Origin: Firmicutes bacterium HGW-Firmicutes-14
GTDB taxonomy: Bacteria; Bacillota; Thermincolia; Thermincolales; UBA2595
Length of the DNA: 64,000 nucleotides
Assembly: GCA_002840275.1 (NCBI GenBank)
Contig: PHAB01000006.1
Location: forward strand, 78,437-142,436
Direction of reading: 5' to 3'
Shown here: positions 58,443-64,000 of the stretch, piece by piece
Layout of the letters: each line of letters begins with the position of its first letter
Numbering within the stretch: position 1 is the first letter of the stretch
Notes under the pieces: model-generated
Database searches by the model: none
The model's input: the letters and a program-made list of their open reading frames with translations, nothing else
What the model was told of the DNA's origin: nothing
Program-made: the position numbers and the translations under genes

Positions 58443-58895
58443 ATGAAAGAAGTTGTCATTTATACCGATGGAGCCTGTTCCGGTAACCCGGGTCCGGGGG
58501 GTTGGGGCGCTGTATTGATGTTTGGTCCCCATGCCAAAGAGATATCAGGTTTTGAACCCAGCACGACCAATAACAGGATGGAACTGACTGCAGCCATTAA
58601 AGCCCTGAAAGCCCTGAAGGAGCCATGTGCTGTCACTCTTTACAGTGACAGCGCTTATCTCGTCAATACTTTTAAACAGGGGTGGCTCGCCAAATGGCAG
58701 GTCAATGGCTGGAAAACAAGCAACAAAGGCCCTGTGGAGAATCAGGACCTTTGGAAGGAACTGCTTGACCTTATTGACCGGCACAAGGTTAACTGGATGA
58801 AGGTCAAAGGCCACGCAGATAATGAATATAACAACCGTTGTGACCTGCTGGCGCGTGAAGAGATTAAACAACATGCAGGTAAATTGCCGGATTAG
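58443..58895 (+). CDS. rnhA: Ribonuclease HI
   Basis: Cuts the RNA strand of RNA-DNA hybrids. The 150-residue protein has all four DEDD residues: Asp in IYTDGACSGNPGPGGWGAV, Glu in TTNNRMELTAAI, Asp in LYSDSAYLV and Asp in the C-terminal NNRCDLLARE; the HxxN-type loop His is in VKGHADNEYN. The basic protrusion (WLAKWQVNGWKTSNKGPVEN) of bacterial type 1 enzymes is present. Free-standing gene. Confidence 0.97.
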   Translation: MKEVVIYTDGACSGNPGPGGWGAVLMFGPHAKEISGFEPSTTNNRMELTAAIKALKALKEPCAVTLYSDSAYLVNTFKQGWLAKWQVNGWKTSNKGPVENQDLWKELLDLIDRHKVNWMKVKGHADNEYNNRCDLLAREEIKQHAGKLPD

Positions 58896-58906
58896 GCCTC
58901 AATTCC

Positions 58907-59140
58907 TCAATGGGTTAACTCCTCAATCTTTTTCCTGTCAAAACCTATAACGGTGGCGCCGTTTATGACCAGGGTCGGAACAGCCATGCTGCCGGTCTTG
59001 GTCACCATTTCCTGTCTTGCTTCAGCATCCTGGGCGACATCAAAATCCTCGTATTCCAGACCTTTGCGTGAAAGATACTCCTTCACCTGATAACAGGCCG
59101 GTCAGGTTTTGGTTGTGTACATAATAATTTGGTTTGCCAC
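58907..59140 (-). CDS. Selenocysteine glutaredoxin-like protein (UPxC, in-frame UGA)
   Basis: 77-residue glutaredoxin/NrdH-fold redox protein in which the first active-site Cys is encoded by UGA (bases 59104-59102). It reads IIMYTTKTUPACYQVKEYL, then the cis-Pro segment TGSMAVPTLVING and GFDRKKIEEL, all textbook glutaredoxin positions. GTG 59140 is 8 nt from AGGAGG. Homology continues unbroken across the UGA, so it is recoding rather than decay. A small hairpin (GCCUG-UUAU-CAGGU) lies 4-18 nt after the UGA and may be the SECIS. Standard ORF calling misses the gene. Confidence 0.87.
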
Positions 59141-59440
59141 TGCAAATTCCTCCTAAATGTTTTTAGCGTCTCAGTATCTTTATTATGGTATCCATCATAA
59201 AACGTCGTTATCCTATGCATATCCTGCTTAAATATGGTAAGATTATGAAAATGAAGGAAATTCGAAAATTTCGACATATTAGTTCGGTAATTGCGAAGGA
59301 ATTCGGCCTGTATTTGTAGAATACCTCACCTTACAACTCGTTAATGCCGTGTTTACAATTAGAGGTTTTGGTCAGACAGGTGACCGCGCCTGTCAGGAAA
59401 TATATTTATTTTTTAAATATTAAGATCGGGGGGCGTAAAT
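59141..59440. other. Divergent intergenic region
   Basis: 300 bases between the selenoprotein gene (minus) and the EF-G-like gene (plus). Besides the promoter below, a short hairpin GACAGG-TGACCGCG-CCTGTC lies near 59373-59392. No other gene seen. Confidence 0.45.
59331..59359 (+). promoter_or_regulatory. Promoter of the EF-G-like/CooC-like operon
   Basis: TTACAA (59331-59336), a 17-nt spacer and TACAAT (59354-59359), with ~80 nt to the first start codon. Confidence 0.6.
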
Positions 59441-61468
59441 TTGAAGACTTATCAGACTAACCAACTCAGGAATATCGGGGTTGTTGCCCATGGCGGTGCA
59501 GGCAAGACTTCCCTGGTGGAGGCAATGCTTTTTAACACGGGAGTTATTAACCGGCTGGGAAGAGTAGAGGACGGAACAACCACATCAGATTACCACCCGG
59601 AGGAAATCAAAAAGCAGGTGACAATCCATACCTCCCTTATTCCGTGCGAATGGAACAACACCAAACTTAATATGCTGGATACACCTGGTTTTTCTGACTT
59701 TATCAGTGATGTAAAAGGTGCCCTCAGGGTTGCTGACGGCTCAATGTTTGTTGTATGTGCCGTAGCAGGGGTTGAGGTGCAGACCGAGATAATCTGGAAT
59801 ATGGCTATTGATGCCGAAATGCCCAGGTTCATCTTTATCAACAAAATGGACAGGGAAAATGCCAATTTTGATAAGGTCCTGGGCGAAGTCGAGAACTCCC
59901 TGACCGGCAATTTTGTCCCGGTCCAGATTCCTGTCGGAGCAGCTGAAACATTCAGGGGATATGTTGATGTGATTACCCAGAAGGCATTCCAGTATAACGA
60001 TAACGGTGAGGTTGCGGAAATCCCTGTCCCGGATGACCTTGCCGATACCCTTGAAACGTACCGGGAAAAACTTATCGAGGCATCCGCCGAAGCAAATGAC
60101 GAAATACTGATGAAATACCTGGAGGGTGAAGAACTGACCGAACAGGAAATCATGGAAGGGTTTAAGGCCGGTATCGCGTCCGGCAAGGTCATACCTGTCC
60201 TCTGCGGTTCAGCTACCAAAAATATGGGAATTAAGCAGCTTATGGATTTTCTGGCTGATTACTTCCCTGCACCGGAGGATAAGTCGGGTGAACCGCTGTC
60301 AGCCCTTGTCTTTAAGACCCTGGTAGACCCTTTTGTCGGCAAGATGAACTTCATCCGGGTATTTTCCGGCACCCTTAAGGCTGACAGCCCGCTGTACAAC
60401 GCGACAAAGGAAAAAGCCGAGAAAATCGGCCAGGTAATGTATGTAAGGGGCAAGCACCAGGAGACAACGACCCAGGTTCCTTGCGGTGACATAGCTGTAC
60501 TGGTTAAACTGCAGGATACCAATACCAATGATACCCTCAGCTCCAAGGAAAAGCCGGTGAAGCTGGAATCGATATTTTTCCCCATACCCACTTTTTCAGT
60601 TGCTATTGAACCCAAGGCAAAAGGTGATGAAGATAAACTGGGCAATGCCATTTCCAGGGTCCTGGAAGAAGACCCTGCCCTCAGGGTAGAGAAAAATGTT
60701 GAAACCCACCAGACTTTGCTGACCGGTATGGGTGAAATGCACCTGGATATTACCATCGACAAGTTTAAGCGGAAGTTCGGTGTTGATGTTATCACCAGGG
60801 AAGTCAGGGTGCCATACAGGGAAACCATCAGGGGTACCGTCAAGGTGGAAGGCAAGCACAAGAAACAGACAGGCGGTCACGGTCAGTATGGACACTGCTG
60901 GCTGCGGCTCGAACCTTATGCCGATGGTGACTTTACCTTTGATGAGGAAATTTTTGGCGGTTCCGTGCCCAAACAGTATATACCGGCTGTTGAGAAGGGT
61001 GTCAGGGAGGCCATGGTTGATGGAATACTGGCCGGCTACCCTGTGACAAATGTAAAAGTAGTGCTTTATGACGGATCATATCACAATGTTGATTCATCAG
61101 AGATGGCTTTCAAAATAGCTGCTGCCCAGGCCTTTAAGAAAGGCGCCCAGCAGGCTAAACCGGTTCTTCTGGAGCCAATTGCCAATGTTGAGGTGGTTGT
61201 ACCGGAAAACTTCATGGGTGACATTATAAGTGATTTTAACACCAAGCGCGGCCGCATCCTTGGCATGGAACCGGGCGGTAAGTTCACTGCCGTTAAAGCC
61301 CAGGTACCTATGTCTGAAATGTACAGGTACTCAATTGATCTGAAATCTATGACCCAGGGCCGCGGTTCCTTTACCATGGAATTTTCCCATTATGAAGAGG
61401 TACCCGCTATGCTGGCAGATAAGATAGTTGAGAAAGCCAGGGCCGACAAAGAGGCTGCTGAAAAGTAG
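59441..61468 (+). CDS. Elongation factor G-like GTPase (EF-G2 type)
   Basis: 675-residue translational GTPase. G1 is AHGGAGKTSL, where Gly-Gly replaces the Ile-Asp of canonical EF-G (AHIDAGKTT), a marker of the EF-G-like paralogue. G3 is LDTPGF and G4 NKMD. Domains II-V follow, with the domain IV loop GHGQYGHCWLRLEP and C-terminal KSMTQGRGSFTMEFSHYE. The role differs from the main EF-G and is not settled (ribosome rescue or special conditions). TTG 59441 after GGGGGG. Confidence 0.93.
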   Translation: MKTYQTNQLRNIGVVAHGGAGKTSLVEAMLFNTGVINRLGRVEDGTTTSDYHPEEIKKQVTIHTSLIPCEWNNTKLNMLDTPGFSDFISDVKGALRVADGSMFVVCAVAGVEVQTEIIWNMAIDAEMPRFIFINKMDRENANFDKVLGEVENSLTGNFVPVQIPVGAAETFRGYVDVITQKAFQYNDNGEVAEIPVPDDLADTLETYREKLIEASAEANDEILMKYLEGEELTEQEIMEGFKAGIASGKVIPVLCGSATKNMGIKQLMDFLADYFPAPEDKSGEPLSALVFKTLVDPFVGKMNFIRVFSGTLKADSPLYNATKEKAEKIGQVMYVRGKHQETTTQVPCGDIAVLVKLQDTNTNDTLSSKEKPVKLESIFFPIPTFSVAIEPKAKGDEDKLGNAISRVLEEDPALRVEKNVETHQTLLTGMGEMHLDITIDKFKRKFGVDVITREVRVPYRETIRGTVKVEGKHKKQTGGHGQYGHCWLRLEPYADGDFTFDEEIFGGSVPKQYIPAVEKGVREAMVDGILAGYPVTNVKVVLYDGSYHNVDSSEMAFKIAAAQAFKKGAQQAKPVLLEPIANVEVVVPENFMGDIISDFNTKRGRILGMEPGGKFTAVKAQVPMSEMYRYSIDLKSMTQGRGSFTMEFSHYEEVPAMLADKIVEKARADKEAAEK

Positions 61469-61498
61469 GCTGCTGAATAATATGGAGGTGAAAATCTT

Positions 61499-62248
61499 AT
61501 GCCAGCAAAACTGGTTGCTGTAGCCGGTAAGGGTGGCACAGGGAAGACCACTTTTACTGCTTTGCTTTTAAAAGAACTGGTTAACACAAGGAAGTCTGCC
61601 ATACTGGCTGTTGATGCAGACCCAAACGCCAATCTGAATGAGGCCCTGGGAATGGAAATTGAAAACACCATTTCCGAAGCCGTTGACTCTGTTAAAGCCG
61701 GAGAGGTGCCCACAGGTATGACCAAGGAAGGTTTTATAGAATGGAAACTGAGCCAGTCACTGATTGAGACCCGTTATATTGACCTTCTCGTTCTTGGTGT
61801 ACCCCATGGCTCAGGGTGCTATTGCTATCCCAATGACCTTCTTCGCCGTCACCTTGGCAACCTCAGGGAAAATTACGACTATGTTATCACTGACAATGAG
61901 GCAGGTCTTGAACACTTAAGCCGCCAGGTGGTGCAGGATATCGACTATTTCTTTATTATCAGTGATGCTTCGGCCAGGGGCATAAGGTCTGCGGGAAGGG
62001 TCAGGGAAATTGTCAGCGGACTGCAGACCAAGGTATTCAATACCTATCTGGTAGTCACCAAGGCCATGGACGGAATTGAAGACCTGATGGATGAGATCAA
62101 GGCAACCGGCCTGGAATTGGTAGGGGTTATCCCCTATGACCCGATGGTTGCCGAATATGATCTGAAAAATAAACCAATTTATGACCTGCCGGACGATTCC
62201 AAGGCTGTCCAGGCGGTCAGGGAGATTGTGAAAAAAGTTGGTATTTAA
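61499..62248 (+). CDS. cooC: CooC-like nickel-insertion ATPase
   Basis: 249-residue SIMIBI-class ATPase related to CooC, which helps insert nickel into CO dehydrogenase. Deviant Walker A GKGGTGKTT, Walker A' in LAVDADPNANLNEAL, and the CooC-type metal-binding CxC (GCYCYPNDLLR). No CO dehydrogenase gene is in the window. Thirty bases after the EF-G-like gene, with GGAGGTG before the ATG. Confidence 0.87.
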   Translation: MPAKLVAVAGKGGTGKTTFTALLLKELVNTRKSAILAVDADPNANLNEALGMEIENTISEAVDSVKAGEVPTGMTKEGFIEWKLSQSLIETRYIDLLVLGVPHGSGCYCYPNDLLRRHLGNLRENYDYVITDNEAGLEHLSRQVVQDIDYFFIISDASARGIRSAGRVREIVSGLQTKVFNTYLVVTKAMDGIEDLMDEIKATGLELVGVIPYDPMVAEYDLKNKPIYDLPDDSKAVQAVREIVKKVGI

Positions 62249-62263
62249 ATGATTGATATTAAT

Positions 62264-62295
62264 AAAAAAACCCTTTCCATATGGAAAGGGTTTTT
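62264..62295. terminator. Perfect palindromic terminator after the CooC-like gene
   Basis: AAAAACCCTTTCCAT is followed at once by its reverse complement ATGGAAAGGGTTTTT: A/T runs flank a 10-bp G/C-containing stem, so it works in both directions. Confidence 0.92.
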
Positions 62296-62305
62296 AAGTA
62301 CCCAA

Positions 62306-62440
62306 GGTTGTGTGAGGGCAGGTAATTTCTCCCAACTGGCGAGGAGGAAGAAATACCTTATTACCCGGCACAAACAACCCCGGGACCTGAGCAAGGGTCA
62401 TCGGGGAATTTGGTACCTCAATAATAAACTATGCAGGAAC
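62306..62440 (+). ncRNA. Candidate structured RNA of unknown class
   Basis: Nested pairings with no good ORF: GGTTGT(G)TG with CACAAACAACC closes a stem, inside it GGTAAT pairs with ATTACC and TCTCC with GGAGG. A second hairpin follows, CCCCGGGACC / GGGTC-AT-CGGGG. I could not match it to T-box, c-di-GMP, SAM, cobalamin, 6S or tmRNA signatures. It may be a small RNA, a leader or a degenerate palindromic repeat. Confidence 0.35.
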
Positions 62441-62565
62441 TGTTACTGTTGCATACATTATATCTTTTTTTCCAGTAAATCACAACTATTTTCACTTTAA
62501 AATTGTCCGGGAAAAAAATTTTAAAAAAAAATATTGTGAATGGAGGAATTTTCACATTTTAGGCG

Positions 62566-62571
62566 TATAAT
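62566..62571 (+). promoter_or_regulatory. -10 element upstream of the AtpI-like gene
   Basis: TATAAT without a convincing -35. A dyad TGTGAA...TTCACA (about 62535-62556) overlaps the -35 region and could bind a regulator. The start would be ~340 nt upstream of the gene, leaving a long leader. Confidence 0.45.
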
Positions 62572-62731
62572 ATAACAAAGGAAATTATCTGAATTTTTTA
62601 TAGGTTTATTGGTCGTATTTTTTAATGGGGTGATTGGCAAGTATGGGTTTTTTTAACTTGAATCTGCCCCTGGGGTAGACAGTTATTTTTTCTTCATGGT
62701 TTTTTTGACAAAAGCAGATATCCGCTTTGAG

Positions 62732-62780
62732 AACCTCTGGGGCGCGTCCCTTAGCGCTTACAGAGGTTTTATGTTTTTTT
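62732..62780 (+). promoter_or_regulatory. Attenuator-like terminator in the AtpI-like gene leader
   Basis: AACCTCTG (62732-62739) pairs with CAGAGGTT (62761-62768), an inner GCGC/GCGC extends the stem, and a T8 run follows (62773-62780). An overlapping upstream hairpin AAAGC/GCTTT (about 62711-62729) and CAAGT/ACTTG further up could form alternative structures. This suggests controlled termination ~140 nt before the gene; no known ligand motif is seen. Confidence 0.5.
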
Positions 62781-62918
62781 TGGGAAAGGAGGTGCAATAT
62801 AGCCATTAAAAATGAGGCCGGGTGTTTGTTCTGGTCATCCCGTGAAAATAAAATATGATTCAGAAGTTACAGGGATGACCTGTAACCGGAAGCCTGGCCC
62901 CTAAAGGGGGAAGGGCAG

Positions 62919-63449
62919 TTGACAAGACTGGACATTTCCAATCTGGCTGAACAGAGGACTTTAACTATTTGGAGCAGCTTGGCAGCAGCAGCGGTCAGTC
63001 TAATTGTATTCTTTTTCGGCAAGCAAGGCATGGCAGTGGGAATAATTTTCAGCTGTGTCCTGATGGTTCTTAATTACTGGGCGCTCAGCCTGGTACCATG
63101 GGTTTATCAGCGATTCAGGTCTCCTCACTGGGCGAAGGTAGCAGCATTTGTCTATTATTACCTCAGATTTTGGCTGCTTGTACTGGTCCTTTTCCTTACG
63201 GTCCCGAAAGCGGGATATGATTTTGGAATTGGATGCTTCATGGGATTCCTGATTCCCAAGATTACCCTCGGGGTGATTGTAATCGCCAACAAAGGCGAGG
63301 ATTGGTGGTTACAATGTAAAGACCCGGCAGAAACAACTCTGGGACCTGAGAAAAAAATGACTCCCTTAGAAAAAGAACTGGCAAACACTAATCCTTTTGA
63401 ATTTGATATTGTGGATTTTGAATGGAAAAATTACAACAAAAAGAAATAA
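62919..63449 (+). CDS. atpI: ATP synthase subunit I-like membrane protein
   Basis: 176 residues with four helices (LAAAAVSLIVFFFG, AVGIIFSCVLMVLNYWALSLV, VAAFVYYYLRFWLLVLVLFL, FGIGCFMGFLIPKITLGVIVIA), the AtpI/UncI plan; such proteins help assemble the c-ring and carry Mg2+. A ~45-residue hydrophilic tail makes it longer than usual (about 125). TTG 62919 follows GGGGGAAGGG. A terminator follows, so it is not directly fused to an atp operon here; the family call is moderate. Confidence 0.68.
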   Translation: MTRLDISNLAEQRTLTIWSSLAAAAVSLIVFFFGKQGMAVGIIFSCVLMVLNYWALSLVPWVYQRFRSPHWAKVAAFVYYYLRFWLLVLVLFLTVPKAGYDFGIGCFMGFLIPKITLGVIVIANKGEDWWLQCKDPAETTLGPEKKMTPLEKELANTNPFEFDIVDFEWKNYNKKK

Positions 63450-63451
63450 TC

Positions 63452-63476
63452 TTGGGGCACTAATGCCCTTTTTTTT
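63452..63476 (+). terminator. Terminator after the AtpI-like gene
   Basis: GGGCA-CTAA-TGCCC followed by nine T residues. A short stem but a very strong T tract. Confidence 0.8.
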
Positions 63477-63630
63477 TGAGGGGGGTTCTTTAAAAAATGT
63501 TGGGGTGGCATGCACAAGAGTACCTGTTGCCTTGTATTATTGTATTTTTATAGTCTTTACCATTGACAGGTGGTTGTAATCTGCCACAACAATTGAAGGG
63601 TAAATGGTGGCAAGGTATTACCTGAGCAGG

Positions 63631-63658
63631 AAATAGCGCGAAATTTATCGCGCTATTT
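63631..63658 (+). terminator. Hairpin of unclear assignment
   Basis: AAATAGCGCGA / TCGCGCTATTT, a perfect 11-bp stem with a 6-nt loop, followed by CTTATTGTTTT. The 150 bases before it hold no gene I can support. Confidence 0.55.
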
Positions 63659-63827
63659 CTTATTGTTTTGACCCCCAAAAAATGCATTTCATCCCCATAA
63701 ATTGCAACATTCCATTTACGACATATAATGGAAATTACTTATTGTACAATTAAAATGATTAGTATATTGGTCGCAAATTGTAGGAATTGGAACTAATACA
63801 TTTGTTTAATAAAAATAAAAGCTTGTT

Positions 63828-63905
63828 TTGGCGAAGCTGACTTATCCGATAGCTAACCGCCGCTAAGACTTCCGCTTCTTCCAAGCGGGAGATAAGCGGC
63901 GCTCT
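63828..63905. repeat. Palindromic hairpin element
   Basis: CGCCGCT...AAGCGGCG outer arms and CCGCTT-CTTCC-AAGCGG inner stem form one long hairpin in AT-rich DNA. GC content and structure suggest a repeat of REP/MITE type. It shares AGCGGGAG with the repeats near 33.5 and 35.2 kb but not their ends, so I do not place it in that family. Confidence 0.5.
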
Positions 63906-63974
63906 GATTGTAATTACCGAATCATGGTAAATAATTTGTGATTTTTACAATATTATTAAAGGGGAGAGCTTAAA

Positions 63975-64000
63975 ATGTTAAAGGTGCTAAAATACCACAG
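63975..64000 (+). CDS. Start of a gene cut by the window end
   Basis: ATG 63975 follows GGGGAGAG at 9 nt and opens MLKVLKYH before the window ends. Too short to identify; its position after an AtpI-like gene makes an ATP synthase gene possible but unproven. Confidence 0.5.

Noticed and set aside
59083..59277. Minus-strand ORF around the selenoprotein start region
   Set aside because: It ends shortly past the selenoprotein start in another frame and has no homology; the glutaredoxin reading through UGA explains this DNA.
62249..62500. 83-residue ORF starting right after the CooC-like stop
   Set aside because: It runs straight through the palindromic terminator and the structured RNA candidate, with no ribosome site or recognisable domain.
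62781..62880. Possible mini-ORF after AAAGGAGGTG near 62790
   Set aside because: The only in-frame start is ATT and the product would be about 17 residues; too weak.
1..64000. tRNA, rRNA, phage, transposase or integrase genes
   Set aside because: None seen on either strand; the only mobile-type signals are the short palindromic repeats and the 22-bp direct repeats.

Overview
The window looks like a chromosomal segment of a spore-forming, anaerobic Gram-positive bacterium (Firmicutes, most like the Peptococcaceae/Thermincola type). The reasons are spore-coat and YhcN/YlaJ sporulation genes, strong AGGAGG ribosome binding sites with many TTG/GTG starts, lipoprotein and single-helix anchors with no outer-membrane proteins, CsoR/CopZ copper control, a tungsten-type aldehyde oxidoreductase, and a large dose of multiheme c-type cytochromes with their own System I maturation operon. 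The assignment is inference from gene content only.

Layout. 1-1.9 kb: end of an aldehyde ferredoxin oxidoreductase. 1.9-13.3 kb (minus strand): a type IV pilus/pseudopilus operon (pilB, C, pilin, D, four minor pilins, M, N, O), with a tetraheme Ig-domain cytochrome upstream and a pentaheme lipoprotein downstream. 13.5-14.9 kb: two perfectly identical c-di-GMP-I riboswitch aptamers in tandem, each with its own terminator, ahead of a secreted transglutaminase-like protein. 15.2-26.6 kb (plus strand): a putative extracellular electron conduit: dodecaheme NrfH-like protein, TPR protein, NHL-propeller protein, then hexaheme, octaheme and decaheme exported cytochromes with Ig/FlgD-like repeats, plus an M23 peptidase. 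26.7-32.6 kb: copper island (csoR, copA, small membrane protein, copZ, convergent second copA). 32.7-35.1 kb: spore coat pair, small membrane proteins, methyltransferase and structured palindromic repeats. 35.3-45.1 kb (minus strand): Ccm haem-maturation operon (E, F, H, CcmI-like, A, B, C, D) with three unidentified partners, a DUF2318 protein and a cupredoxin. 45.3-46.3 kb: wreck of a MacAB-type exporter. 46.5-53.9 kb: small membrane proteins, a frameshifted ferritin-like coat protein, ECF sigma/anti-sigma/ABC-2 exporter, DD-carboxypeptidase and sporulation lipoprotein. 53.9-58.3 kb: GMC flavoprotein dehydrogenase complex plus a TPP enzyme. 58.4-64 kb: RNase HI, a selenocysteine glutaredoxin hidden behind an in-frame UGA, EF-G-like GTPase, CooC-like ATPase, structured and attenuator-like leaders and an AtpI-like protein.

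How it fits together. The six intact cytochromes carry 45 CXXCH haem sites, and the Ccm operon supplies covalent haem attachment. The dodecaheme cytochrome operon and the Ccm operon share an unusual TACTAC/GTAGTA dyad near their promoters, suggesting one repressor coordinates apo-cytochrome synthesis with maturation. Pili and the riboswitch-controlled cell-surface protein lie between the cytochrome genes, so surface attachment (c-di-GMP) and extracellular electron transfer are probably linked. The least expected items are the selenoprotein, the identical riboswitch pair, the shared dyad operator, the lectin-like insert in a minor pilin and a family of structured palindromic repeats.
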